Source: Diadophis punctatus similis
Taxonomy: Eukaryota > Chordata > Lepidosauria > Squamata > Dipsadidae
Direction of reading: 5' to 3'
DNA length: 64,000 nt
Assembly (NCBI GenBank): GCA_023053685.1
Contig: JALIGW010000058.1
Coordinates: 3,310,045-3,374,044 of the forward strand
Positions 41,480-60,160 of this stretch are shown in pieces. The stretch's first letter is position 1. The number at the start of each line of letters is the position of its first letter. The notes beneath the pieces were generated by a model that was not told the DNA's origin, ran no database searches, and saw nothing but the letters and a program-made list of their open reading frames with translations. A program made the translations under genes and the position numbers.

Positions 41480-42790
41480 ACTTGGCCACGTTAAGATGGA
41501 CGGACTTCCACTCTCAGAATTCCCCAGCCACCCATGGGAGTGGAAGTCCACTCATCTTAAAGAATGCTAGTTAGGGAATTCTTGGAGTTAAACTCCACCC
41601 ATCTTAAAGCATGCCGGTTGGGGAATTCTGGGACATGAAGTCCATCCATCTTAAAGTATGCCGGCTGGGGAATTCTGGGAGTGGAACTCCACCCATCTTA
41701 AAGCATGCCGGCTGGGGAATTCTGGGAGTTGAAGTCCACCCATCTTAAAGCATGCCGGGTGGGGAATTCTGGGAGTTGAAGTCCACCCATCTTAAAGCAT
41801 GCCGGGTGGGGAATTCTGGGAGTTGAAGTCTACCCATCTTAAAGCATGCCGGGTGGGGAATTCTGGGAGTTGAAGTCCACCCATCTTAAAGCATGCCGGG
41901 TGGGGAATTCTGGGAGTTGAAGTCCACCCATCTTAAAGCATGCCAGGTGGGGAATTCTGGGAGTTGAAGTCCACCCATCTTAAAGCATGCCAGGTGGGGA
42001 ATTCTGGGAGTTGAAGTCCACCCATCTTAAAGCATGCCGGGTGGGGAATTCTGGGAGTTGAAGTCCACCCATCTTAAAGCATGCCGGTTGGGGAATTCTG
42101 GGACATGAAGTCCATCCATCTTAAAGTATGCCGGCTGGGGAATTCTGGGAGTGGAACTCCACCCATCTTAAAGCATGCCAGGTGGGGAATTCTGGGAGTT
42201 GAAGTCCACCCATCTTAAAGCATGCCGGGTGGGGAATTCTGGGAGTTGAAGTCCATCCATCTTAAAGTATGCCGGCTGGGGAATTCTGGGAGTGGAACTC
42301 CACCCATCTTAAAGCATGCCGGGTGGGGAATTCTGGGAGTTGAAGTCCACCCATCTTAAAGCATGCCGGTTGGGGAATTCTGGGACATGAAGTCCATCCA
42401 TCTTAAAGTATGCCGGCTGGGGAATTCTGGGAGTGGAACTCCACCCATCTTAAAGCATGCCGGGTGGGGAATTCTGGGAGTTGAAGTCCACCCATCTTAA
42501 AGCATGCCGGTTGGGGAATTCTGGGACATGAAGTCCATCCATCTTAAAGTATGCCGGCTGGGGAATTCTGGGAGTGGAACTCCACCCATCTTAAAGCATG
42601 CCGGGTGGGGAATTCTGGGAGTTGAAGACCACCCATCTTAAAGCATGCCGGCTGGGGAATTCTGGGAGTGGAACTCCACCCATCTTAAAGCATGCCGGCT
42701 GGGGAATTCTGGGAGTGGAACTCCACCCATCTTAAAGCATGCCGGGTGGGGAATTCTGGGAGTTGAAGTCCACCCATCTTAAAGTTGCCC
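41480..42790. repeat. 47-bp tandem array from a MITE-3 arm, about 27 units
   Basis: Unit: CCCATCTTAAAGCATGCCGG, GTGGGGAATTCTGGGAGTTG, AAGTCCA. Variant units with GGGACATGAAGTCCATCC start near 41631, 42101, 42383 and 42524: spacings 470, 282 and 141, exact multiples of 47. It lies 1.9 kb past the REM1 stop codon. Confidence 0.95.
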
Positions 42791-43045
42791 TAAATTAAGA
42801 AACGTTGGATAAGTAAACAGCTACCTTCCACTCTGCTTAGCAATGATGGCTGACTGGGGGATTCTGGGAACTGAAGTCCACTCATCTTCAAGTGCCCAAG
42901 TTAGTTGAAAATCAAGTTTGCTCTAATGAAGAGCGTTTCTGAACCTCCTAATCCCTTCTGTTCAATTCGAGAGCAGACCTGTTTCCCAAAAATGTTCTTT
43001 CTAAACTCTCATGCCTCCAAGATGAAATCTCCAGTTTCCATGGGT

Positions 43046-43405
43046 GACTACAGACAATCCTTGACTTAACAACGGTTCATTGAGTGACCATTCAAAGTTA
43101 CAACGGCACTTGCGACCAATTTTCACACTTATGACCATTGCAGCATCCCTTCAGACGCTTGCCAACTGTCTCATACTTATGACAGTTGCAATGTTCCGGG
43201 GTCACATGATCCCCTTTTGCGACAAGCAAAACCCACGGGGAAGCCAGCATTCGCTTAACAACCGGGTTACGTAACAACTGCAGCGATTCACTCAAATCAC
43301 TGTGGCAGGAAAGGTCGTAAAATGGGGCAAAACTCACTTAACAACCGCACTGCTTAGCAACAGAAACATTGGGTCATTGTGGTCGTAAGTTGAGGACTAC
43401 TGTAC
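43046..43405. mobile_element. MITE-1 copy
   Basis: CAGACAATCCTTGACTTAAC to GTCGTAAGTTGAGGACTACT. Confidence 0.85.
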
Positions 43406-43668
43406 TTCAGTTTTAACGCTGGAAATACTGTTTGCAAGAAAGGATGTTCAGCTAATTACAATGCCAGACGAGGCCGTATTTCAGAAAACTTTCCTGTTGA
43501 ATTGCATTTTTCCCCCTTTCCTTCTGCTTATCTGCGCTCGCCAGGGCTCAGTGACTGGCATCTGCCAAGCAGCCAGCTCCATTCCTCACCCAGCCTGGCA
43601 TGAAGCCATTGGCCTGAATCTCGAAGATAGCAGGCAGCCCTGCAGAGCCACGAGGGCAAAAATTACAG
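43406..43668. other. No recognised feature
   Basis: Unassigned sequence. Confidence 0.4.
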
Positions 43669-44608
43669 ATTACAGATTAACAGAGTTGGAAGGGACCTTG
43701 TAGGTCATCTAGTCCAGCCCCCCCCCAAGCAGGAGACCTTACACTGTTTCTGACAGATGGCAGTCCAGTCTCTTCTTGAAAGCCTCCAGTGATGAAGCTC
43801 CCACAACTTCTGAAGGCAACTTCTGTTCCATTGGTGGATTGCTCGCGCTATCAGAAAATTTCTCCTTATTTCCAGGTTGAATCTCTCCTTGATCAGTTTC
43901 CATCCATTATTCCTTGTCTGGCTTCGGGTGCTTTGGAAAATAGCTTGTCCCCCTCCTCTCTGTGGCAGCCCCTCAAATTTTGGAAGACTGCTATCATGCC
44001 ACCCCTGGTCCTTCTTTTCATCAAACTAGACATACCCAGTTCCTGCAACCGTTCTTCGTTCTTCATATGCTTTAGCCTCCAATCCCCCAAATTAATTGTT
44101 CTCACTATCAGAAAGTTTCTCCTTAGTTCGAAGTTGCTTCTCTCCTTAATGAGTTCATATCCATTGTTTCTTGTCCTGCCTTCTGGTGCTTTGGAGAATA
44201 AGTGGACCCCCTCTTCTCTGTGACGGCCCTCAAATATTGGGAGACTGCTATCATGTCACCCCTAAATCCTTATTTCAGTAGACTAGACATACCCAATTCC
44301 TGAAACTGTTCTTTGTATGTTTTAGCCTCCAGTCCCCTAATCCTCTTTGTTGCTCTTCTCTGCACTCTTTCTAGAGTCTCGAAATCCTTTTTACATCGTG
44401 GCGACCAAAACTGGATGCAGTATTCCAAGTGTGGTCTTACCAAGGCATTATAAAGTGGTATTAACACTTCATGTGATCTTGATTCTATCCCTCTGTTTAT
44501 GCAGCCTAGAACTGTGTTGGCTTTTTTGGCAGCTGCAGCACACGGCTGGCTCATATTTAAGTGATCGTCCACTAGGACTCCAAGATCCCTTTCGTGGTTA
44601 TGGGCATT
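43669..44608 (-). mobile_element. CR1 LINE (minus), RT C-terminus to 3' end, partly duplicated
   Basis: Minus-strand translation: [58 protein letters not shown], then two successive 3'-end versions, to CCAACTCTGTTAATCTGTAA. It starts about 92 bp after the REM1 stop codon in the same direction as the gene. Confidence 0.92.
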
Positions 44609-44699
44609 TGCAAAGCCAAGCTAGGCACCAAAAGGAAGACCGAGGCCAGACCCTCGGTGGTGAAAGAGGGGTGAGCGAACGAGGACCTCCGATTGTCTC

Positions 44700-51620
<6,921 letters not shown>

Positions 51621-51661
51621 CTTCGGCCCAAGAGAATCGGTCCACGGTTAGCTTGGCTGCT
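51621..51661 (-). other. REM1: REM1 5' UTR part of the first coding exon (predicted)
   Basis: A plausible acceptor CCTCTTTCACCAG ends at 51662, leaving a 41-nt leader before ATG. The polypyrimidine tract overlaps the edge of a CR1 copy lying antisense to the gene. Confidence 0.5.
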
Positions 51662-52515
51662 CTGGTGAAAGAGGTGGTCCACCTGTTCTCCAAAGCACCT
51701 GAAGGCAGGACGAGAAACGATGGATGGAAGCTCATCGAGGAGAGAACCAGTCTAGAACTAAGGAGAACAGTGAGAAGAATTAACCAGTGGAACAGCTTGC
51801 CACCAGAAGTTGTGGAAGCTCCAACACTGGAGGTTTTCAAGAAGAGATTGGATAACCATTTGTCTGGAATGGTATAGGGCAGTGATGGGGAACCTATGGC
51901 ACGCGTGCCACAGGTGGCACGCGGAGCCATATCAGAGGGCACACGAGGCGTTGCCCTGTCAGCTCCACGGGCAAACCGGAAGTTTGGAAAAACGCACTTC
52001 CGGTTTGCCGTTGGGCTGTTTTTTGCACTCCGGGAGGGTTTAGGGAAGCTTCCTGAAGCCCCGGAATGCGAAAAATGTCGAAACAGGCAAACCGGAAGTT
52101 CAGAAAACGCACTTCCAGTTTGCCGTTGGGCTGTTTTTAGCATTCCGGAGGGTTCAGGGAAGCTTCCTGAAGCCCCAGAGTGCAAAAAACAGCCCAACGG
52201 GCAAACCGGAAGTGCGTTTTTCCGAACTTCCAGTTTGCCCGTTTTGCTGTTTTTCACCGTCCCAGGCTTCGGTAAGGCCTTTGCGCGGGGGTGGGGTGGG
52301 GGTGCGCATGCGCAGGGGGCAGCATCGGGGGGTTGTGTGCATGCGTGGGAGGAGAGGGAATTGGTGTGGGTGGGTGTGCGCGCGCTAGCGCGCGCACACA
52401 CACCCTTTTGGCACGCGAACTAAAAAAGGTTTGCCATCACTGGTATAGGATCTCTTGCTTGAACAGAGGGTTGGACTAGAAGACCTCAAAGGTCCCTTCC
52501 AGCTCTATTCTGGTT
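51662..52515 (+). mobile_element. CR1 3' fragment split by a MITE-4
   Basis: CR1 blocks LFSKAPEGRTRNDGWKLI and NSLPPEVVEAPTLEVFKKRL to 51879; the tail resumes GTATAGGATCTCTTGCTTGA at 52443. Confidence 0.9.
51880..52442. mobile_element. MITE-4 copy C, 563 bp, with internal CCGGAAGT repeats
   Basis: Begins CAGTGATGGGGAACCTATGG, ends AAGGTTTGCCATCACTG; GTATAGGG (51872-51879) and GTATAGGA (52443-52450). Inside, a unit of about 115 bp with GCAAACCGGAAGT and its mirror occurs three times. Confidence 0.92.
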
Positions 52516-52516
52516 A

Positions 52517-53180
52517 AGTGATTGATTACGAAGAAGCATACATGTTAGCAGTCCTCCAATATCTGATGGGCTGCCACAAAGAAAAGGGGGTTCAACTTAT
52601 TTTCCAAAGCACCAGAAGGCAGGACAAGAAGCAACGGATGGAAACTAATCAAGGAGAGAAGCAACCTAGAACTAAGGAGAAACTTCCTAACAGTGAGGAC
52701 AATTAACCAGTGGAACTGCTTGCCACCAGAAGTTGTGGGTGCTCCATCACTGGAGGCTTTTAAGAAGAGACTGGACAGCAATTTGTTGGGGATGGTTTAG
52801 GGTTAGGAGGTTGGACTAGAAGACCTCCAAGGTCCCTTCCAGCCCTCTTATTCTAAAACTTGGTTATTGTGCAAACGACAACTCTTGCTCTGACTTTGAA
52901 AGCCTCCTATGTCCAGACTAGGGGGGGACAGGATAGCAGTGTTCCAACATTTGAGGGGCTGCCCCAAAGAAGAGGGGGTCAACCTATTCTCCAAAGCCCC
53001 TGAAGGCAGGACAAGAAGCAACAATGGATGGAAACTAACCAAGGAGAGAAGCAACCTGGAACTAAGGAGAAATTTCCTGACAGTGAGGACAATTAACCAG
53101 TGGAACAGTTTGCCTCCGGAAATTGTGGGTTCGCCATCACTGGAAGTTTTTAAGAAGAGATTGGATAGTCCGGAATGGTA
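52517..53180 (+). mobile_element. Two CR1 3' fragments in tandem
   Basis: 52517-52850 and 52910-53180 each carry the AGGCAGGACAAGAAGCAAC and ACAATTAACCAGTGGAAC motifs. Confidence 0.9.
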
Positions 53181-53345
53181 CAGGTAATCCTCGATTTACA
53201 ACAGTTCGTTTTAGTGCCTGTTTCAGGGTTACAACAGCACTTTAAAAAAAGCAGCCGAAATGGGGCAAGGCTCACTTAACAAATGTTTCACTTAGCAACA
53301 TAAATTTTGGGCTGTATTGTGGTCGTAACTCGAAGACTACCTGTT
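53181..53345. mobile_element. MITE-1, internally deleted
   Basis: AGGTAATCCTCGATTTACAA at the left and GTCGTAACTCGAAGACTACC at the right. Confidence 0.82.
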
Positions 53346-53417
53346 TTGTGCTTGTCACATGCACATGTCTTTTTTTTTAATCCTTGGTCACAAAAGGGTT
53401 CACAATTTAAATCACTC

Positions 53418-53419
53418 AT

Positions 53420-53452
<33 letters not shown>
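53418..53452. repeat. (CA)n microsatellite
   Basis: About 17 CA units; another short CA run at 53577-53594. Confidence 0.97.
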
Positions 53453-53458
<6 letters not shown>

Positions 53459-53474
53459 CACAGAATGCTGATGT

Positions 53475-53735
53475 AGCTAATCTTCACCTGACAAGCATTC
53501 AATTAGTGACACTTCGAAGTCCAAACAACACTGAAAAAAGTGACATGATCATTTTTCAACTTACAACTGTTGCAGTCACACACACACACACACGGCCATG
53601 TGACCAAAATTCGGGAACTTGGCAACTTGCCATTTATTTATGCATCATCCCGGGATCACATGATCCCCCCCTTTTGCGACCTTCCCACGAACAAGGGAGG
53701 ACTGCCCAAGGAGCTGCTGATATAGTTCTACAGAG
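53475..53735. mobile_element. MITE-1 left part, diverged
   Basis: CTTCACCTGACAAGCATTCA, CATGATCATTTTTCAACTTA and GGATCACATGATCCCCC. Confidence 0.6.
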
Positions 53736-53743
53736 GAATTATT

Positions 53744-54068
53744 GTCACGGTGTGAATATTGTCACTTGTATGTCTATGCATGGTGATGCACCCCTATTCT
53801 AATATTATGGTATATTCCAATACAGGCAGAACGTGATATGATCTTGTACGCATGTCCACATTCCTGATCCACCATTAATCACTTTTGACTTGGCTCTTTA
53901 CCTGAACGGTCACATTTTCTTAGCAAAGATGTAATTATTCAGGATTTATTGTTTTTGTACCGAAATAAATATTTTCTATTAGACTTTTAATCTCGGCTTT
54001 ATTTCTAACTGCCTGAATTCCAAGTAAAGATCCAAATCGCCTCTATGAGAGTTTATCCTCACCCCAAC
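53744..54068 (+). mobile_element. Solo LTR-like element of the TGTCACG family
   Basis: TGTCACGGTGTGAATATTGT to TCACCCCAACA. Flanks ATTAT and ATTAC agree at four of five bases. Confidence 0.85.
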
Positions 54069-54680
54069 AATTACTGAGTCTGTCATCTGCACCTCTATAA
54101 CTGTCTGGTTCGGTTCTGCAACCCAACAAGACAGACACAGACTTCAGAGGATAATCAGAACTGCAGAAAAAATAATTGCTGCCACTCTGCCTTCCATTGA
54201 GGACCTGTATACTGCACGAGTCAAAAAGAGGGCCGTGAAAATATTTACTGACCTTTCACATCCTGGACATAAATTGTTTTAACTCCTACCCTCAAAACGA
54301 CACTATAGAGCACTGCACACCAAGACAACTAGATACAAGAACAGTTTTTTCCCAAACGCCATCACTCTGCTAAACAAATAATTCCCTCACCACTGTCAAA
54401 CTATTCACTAAGGCTGCATTACTATTACTATTAGTCTTCTCATTGTTCATATCACCCATCTCCTCCCACTTATGACTTGTTGCTTGTATCCTTACGATTT
54501 ATATCAATATTGATTGTTTCCTGATTCTTATTTGTACCCTATGACTATCATTAAGTGTTGTACCTCATGATTCTTGACAAATGTATCTTGTCTTTTATGT
54601 ACACTGAGAGCATATGCACCAAAGACAGATTCCTTGTGTGTCCAATCACACTTGGCCAATAAAGAATTCTATTCTATTCA
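54069..54680 (+). mobile_element. Non-LTR LINE 3' end with (TTCTA)n tail
   Basis: Translation: ITVWFGSATQQDRHRLQRII, then RTAEKIIAATLPSIEDLY and RYKNSFFPNAITLLNK, a non-LTR reverse transcriptase C-terminus (L2/Rex-like). The 3' end is CACACTTGGCCAATAAAGAA then TTCTATTCTATTC. A shorter copy is at 61078-61255. Confidence 0.8.
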
Positions 54681-54835
54681 AAGCCAGTGACCACATGACC
54701 AACTGGACAATGGCAGCAATTCCCTTAACAACGGTGGCAAGAAAGGTCATAAAATGGGGCAAAGCTCCTGCCTCGCTTAGCAACGGAAACTTGGGGCTCC
54801 CGCGTGGCTGAAAGTCAAAGATTGCCTGCAGTTCC
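54681..54835. mobile_element. MITE-1 right part
   Basis: AACGGTGGCAAGAAAGGTCA and TAGCAACGGAAACTTGGGGC. Confidence 0.7.
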
Positions 54836-55153
54836 CGCTGATTCGTGCATTTTTTAATTTATCTGCCAGGTAAGAGAAAGGTGCCTCTCTTCTCTTGTGT
54901 TTGCCGCTCCCTCCCACAACGCACAACTCCCTATCGCCATGACACCAGGAGAAGGCTGGATAAATGAAATAGAGCCGTAACTTTTGGCTCCTCCAAACTC
55001 AGCTCCACCTGCGAGCAAAAACTTGAATTTCTTGCATTGATTTCAGAAAAAGATCCTTTCTCCTACCTACCCTATGCCCTTCCTTACTGCTCCTTCCTTC
55101 CGATTCCTAATGACAACTGTTGTGACTCACGAATTTCTTGTTGCTTTTTTAGA
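54836..55153. other. No recognised feature
   Basis: Unassigned sequence, ending GTTGCTTTTTTAGAATAG at the array edge. Confidence 0.4.
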
Positions 55154-58100
55154 ATAGAATTAGAATAGAATAGAATAGAATAGAATTAGAATTAGAATTA
55201 GAATAGAATTAGAATAGAATTAGAATTAGAATTAGAATTAGAATAGAATAAGAATACAATAGAATAAGAATAGAATAAGAATAGAATAAGAATAAGAATA
55301 GAATTAGAATTAGAATTAGAATAGAATTAGAATTAGAATTAGAATAGAATAGAATAGAATTAGAATAGAATTAGAATAGAATAAGAATAGAATAGAATTA
55401 GAATAGAATAGAATAGAATAGAATAGAATAAGAATAGAATAAGAATAGAATAAGAATAGAATAAGAATAGAATAAGAATAGAATAGAATAGAATAGAATA
55501 GAATAGAATTAGAATTAGAATTAGAATAGAAATAGAATAGAATAGATTAGAATAGAATTAGAATAGAATTAGAATAGAATAAGAATAGAATAGAATAGAA
55601 TAGAATAGAATTAGAATAGAATAAGAATAGAATAGAATTAGAATAGAATAGAATTAGAATAGAATTAGAATTAGAATAGAATAGAATAGAATAAGAATAG
55701 AATAAGAATAGAATAAGAATAGAATAGAATAAGAATAGAATAAGAATAGAATAGAATTAGAATTAGAATTAGAATTAGAATAGAATTAGAATAGAATAGA
55801 ATAGAATAGAATAGAATTAGAATTAGAATTAGAATTAGAATTAGAATAGAAATAGAATAGAATAGATTAGAATAGAATTAGAATAGAATTAGAATAGAAT
55901 TAGAATAGAATAGAATAGAATAGAATAAGAATAGAATTAGAATTAGAATTAGAATTAGAATAGAATAGAATTAGAATAGAATTAGAATAGAATAGAATTA
56001 GAATTAGAATTAGAATAGAATAAGAATACAATAGAATAAGAATAGAATAAGAATAGAATAAGAATAAGAATAGAATTAGAATTAGAATTAGAATAGAATT
56101 AGAATTAGAATTAGAATAGAATAGAATAGAATAGAATTAGAATAGAATTAGAATAGAATAAGAATAGAATAGAATAGAATTAGAATAGAATAGAATAGAA
56201 TAGAATAGAATAGAATAGAATTAGAATTAGAATTAGAATAGAAATAGAATAGAATAGATTAGAATAGAATTAGAATAGAATTAGAATAGAATTAGAATAG
56301 AATAAGAATAGAATAGAATTAGAATAGAATAGAATAAGAATAGAATAAGAATAGAATAAGAATAGAATAAGAATAGAATAGAATAGAATAAGAATAGAAT
56401 AAGAATAGAATAGAATAGAATAGAATAGAATTAGAATAGAATAGAATAGAATAGAATTAGAATTAGAATTAGAATTAGAATTAGAATAGAAATAGAATAG
56501 AATAGATTAGAATAGAATTAGAATAGAATTAGAATAGAATTAGAATAGAATAAGAATAGAATAGAATTAGAATAGAATAGAATAGAATAGAATAAGAATA
56601 GAATAAGAATAGAATAAGAATAGAATAAGAATAGAATAGAATAGAATAAGAATAGAATAAGAATAGAATAGAATAGAATAGAATTAGAATAGAATAGAAT
56701 AGAATAGAATAGAATTAGAATTAGAATTAGAATTAGAATTAGAATAGAAATAGAATAGAATAGATTAGAATAGAATTAGAATAGAATTAGAATAGAATTA
56801 GAATAGAATAAGAATAGAATAGAATTAGAATAGAATAGAATAGAATAGAATAAGAATAGAATAAGAATAGAATAAGAATAGAATAGAATAGAATTAGAAT
56901 AGAATAAGAATAGAATAGAATAGAATAGAATTAGAATAGAATAGAATAGAATAGAATAGAATAGAATAGAATTAGAATTAGAATTAGAATTAGAATTAGA
57001 ATTAGAATAGAAATAGAATAGAATAGATTAGAATAGAATTAGAATAGAATTAGAATAGAATAAGAATAGAATAGAATAGAATAAAATAGAATTAGAATAG
57101 AATAAGAATAGAATAGAATTAGAATAGAATAGAATTAGAATAGAATTAGAATTAGAATAGAAATAGAATAGAATAGATTAGAATAGAATTAGAATAGAAA
57201 TAGAATAGAATAGATTAGAATAGAATTAGAATAGAATTAGAATAGAATTAGAATAGAATAAGAATAGAATAGAATTAGAATAGAATAGAATAGAATAGAA
57301 TAAGAATAGAATAAGAATAGAATAAGAATAGAATAGAATAGAATTAGAATAGAATAAGAATAGAATAGAATAGAATAGAATTAGAATAGAATAGAATAGA
57401 ATAGAATAGAATTAGAATTAGAATTAGAATTAGAATTAGAATTAGAATTAGAATAGAAATAGAATAGAATAGATTAGAATAGAATTAGAATAGAATTAGA
57501 ATAGAATAAGAATAGAATAGAATAGAATAAAATAGAATTAGAATAGAATAAGAATAGAATAGAATTAGAATAGAATAGAATTAGAATAGAATTAGAATTA
57601 GAATAGAATAGAATAGAATAAGAATAGAATAAGAATAGAATAAGAATAGAATAGAATAAGAATAGAATAAGAATAGAATAGAATTAGAATTAGAATTAGA
57701 ATTAGAATAGAATTAGAATAGAATAGAATAGAATAGAATTAGAATTAGAATTAGAATTAGAATTAGAATAGAAATAGAATAGAATAGATTAGAATAGAAT
57801 TAGAATAGAATTAGAATTAGAATTAGAATTAGAATAGAATAGAATTAGAATAGAATTAGAATAGAATAGAATTAGAATAGAATAGAATAGAATAGAATAG
57901 AATAAGAATAGAATAAGAATAGAATAGAATAGAATAGAATTAGAATTAGAATTAGAATAGAATAAGAATACAATAGAATAAGAATAGAATAAGAATAGAA
58001 TAAGAATAAGAATAGAATTAGAATTAGAATTAGAATAGAATTAGAATTAGAATTAGAATAGAATAGAATAGAATTAGAATAGAATTAGAATAGAATAAGA

Positions 58101-58729
58101 ATAGAATAGAATAGAATAGAATTAGAATAGAATAGAATAGAATAGAATAGAATAGAATTAGAATTAGAATAGAAATAGAATAGAATAGATTAGAATAGAA
58201 TTAGAATAGAATTAGAATAGAATTAGAATAGAATAAGAATAGAATAGAATTAGAATAGAATAGAATAGAATAGAATTAGAATAGAATTAGAATTAGAATA
58301 GAATAGAATAGAATAAGAATAGAATAAGAATAGAATAGAATAAGAATAGAATAAGAATAGAATTAGAATTAGAATTAGAATTAGAATTAGAATAGAATTA
58401 GAATAGAATAGAATAGAATAGAATTAGAATTAGAATTAGAATTAGAATTAGAATAGAAATAGAATAGAATAGATTAGAATAGAATTAGAATAGAATTAGA
58501 ATAGAATTAGAATAGCATAGAATAGAATAGAATAAGAATAGAATTAGAATTAGAATTAGAATTAGAATAGAATTAGAATAGAATTAGAATAGAATAAGAA
58601 TAAGAATAAGAATTAGAATAGAATAGAATAGAATAAGAATAGAATAGAATAGAATAGAATTAGAATAAGAATAGAATAGAATAGAATAGAATAGAATAGA
58701 ATAGAATAGAATAGAATAGAATAGAATAA
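55154..58729. repeat. 3.6-kb GAATA/GAATTA/GAATAA satellite-like array
   Basis: Built only from GAATA, GAATTA and GAATAA words, almost without C on the plus strand (isolated C near 55257, 56029, 57969 and 58513). A rare word AGAAATAGAATAGAATAGAT followed by TAG recurs twelve times (GATTAG at 55545, 55865, 56257, 56505, 56763, 57026, 57176, 57213, 57472, 57787, 58188, 58472), so large blocks were duplicated. The right end is continuous with the tail of an inverted CR1. Confidence 0.97.
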
Positions 58730-59235
58730 CAGAGTTGGAAGGGACCTCGGAGGTCTTCTAGTCCAACCCCCTGCTCTATACCATAGAGCAATAGACTCTA
58801 TACCATTTTACACAAGTGACTGTCTAGGCTCTTCTTAAAAACCTCCAGTGATGGAGCGCCAGGGGTGAAATCTAGCAGGTCCTGACAGGTTCTGGAGAAC
58901 CGGTACGGAAATTTTGAGTAGTTTGGAGAACCGCCAAATACCACCTGTGGCTGGCTCCATAGTGGGGAGGGAATTGGGATTTTGCAGTATCCTTCGCCTG
59001 CTACGCCCACCAAGCCACCCCACCGAACCGGTAGTAAAAAAAAAATTGGATTTCACCACTGTGGAGCGCCCATAACTTCTAGTGGCAAGCTGTTCCACCG
59101 GTTAATTGTCGCCACTGTTAGGAAGTTTCTCCTTAATTCCAGGTTGCTTCTCTCCTGGATTAGTTTCCATCTTGTGCTGCCTTCAAATGCTTTGGAGAAT
59201 AATTTGACCCCCTCTTCTTTGTGGCAACACCAGGC
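58730..59235 (-). mobile_element. CR1 3' fragment (minus), split by a MITE-2
   Basis: Its 3' tail, AACAGAGTTGGAAGGGACCT on the plus strand, directly abuts the GAATA array; the body ends at 59235. Confidence 0.9.
58860..59061. mobile_element. MITE-2 with perfect 8-bp duplication
   Basis: Begins CAGGGGTGAAATCTAGCAGG and ends TTGGATTTCACCACTG; TGGAGCGC at 58852-58859 and 59062-59069. Confidence 0.93.
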
Positions 59236-59244
59236 CTACAACGA

Positions 59245-59340
59245 ACATTAGCACTGATGATATTACCTAGTTTAGATAATGAAAGGTTTGCAAGAAAACA
59301 AGCAAGCTCAGAGAGCACCAAGGACCCCTCATTTCAGCCC
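59245..59340 (+). repeat. Repeat U single unit
   Basis: CACTGATGATATTACCTAGT, AAGCAAGCTCAGAGAGCACC. Confidence 0.8.
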
Positions 59341-59354
59341 TAAACTACAGATAA

Positions 59355-59985
59355 TTCAGAATAACAAGAGTTAGAAGGGACCTCAGAGGTCTTCTAGTCC
59401 AGCCCCCTGCTCAAGCAGGAGACCATATACCAGTGATGGCGAACCTTTTTTTCCTCGGGTGCCGAAATAGTGTGCACGTGCGCTATTGCACACACGTGAG
59501 TGCCCACACCCATAATTCAAAGCCCCCCACTCACCCCACCCCCCTGCACATGCGTGCATGACCCCCCCACTCACCCATTTCCCGACTTCCAGTGGGCCCT
59601 GTAGGCCCATTTTTTGCCCTCCCCAGGCTCCAGAGGCTTTCTTGAAGCTTGGGGAGGGCAAAAAACGCTCCCCCGGTCACCCTGGAGGCCCTCCGGAGGC
59701 CAAAATCGCCCTCCCAGAGCCTCCGCGTGAGCCAAAAATCAGCTGGCGGGCACACACATGCGCGCTGCAGCTGAGCTAGGGCAATGGCTTGTGTGCCGGC
59801 AGATATGGCTTCGCGTGCCACCTGTGGCACCCGTGCCATAGGTTCGCCATCACTGCCATATACCATTTCAGGTATACTTGTCTAATCTCTTCTTTAAAAC
59901 CTCCAGTGATGGAGCACCCACAACTTCTGGAGGCAAGTCCTTCCACTGGTTAATCAATTAATCCACTGAGTAATTGTTGAAACTC
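59355..59985 (-). mobile_element. CR1 3' fragment (minus), split by a MITE-4
   Basis: Tail 59355-59430, then the MITE-4, then TTTCAGGTATACTTGTCTAA onwards. Confidence 0.85.
59431..59855. mobile_element. MITE-4 copy D, perfect 8-bp duplication
   Basis: Begins CAGTGATGGCGAACCTTTTT, ends ATAGGTTCGCCATCACTG; CCATATAC at 59423-59430 and 59856-59863. Confidence 0.93.
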
Positions 59986-60160
59986 ATTTACTTGGCTCTT
60001 GTGGCAGCTGGCAGAGTTCCCTCTGCCACCTCTGCTTTTCATTTCAATTTAATTTCAGTACCCGGATCCTCTTTTGGGCTAGATGAAGAAGAAGCACGTT
60101 AGCTCACAAGTGAAATCAAAGTATCACCAAGCCCATCGTCCCTTTGCATCGTTCAGGGCT
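59986..60160. other. No recognised feature
   Basis: Unassigned sequence. Confidence 0.4.

Noticed and set aside
41325..41489. Acidic D/E-rich minus-strand frame near an AATAAA
   Set aside because: Could resemble an acidic protein tail, but it is a GATGAGGAT-type low-complexity patch and no upstream exon was found.
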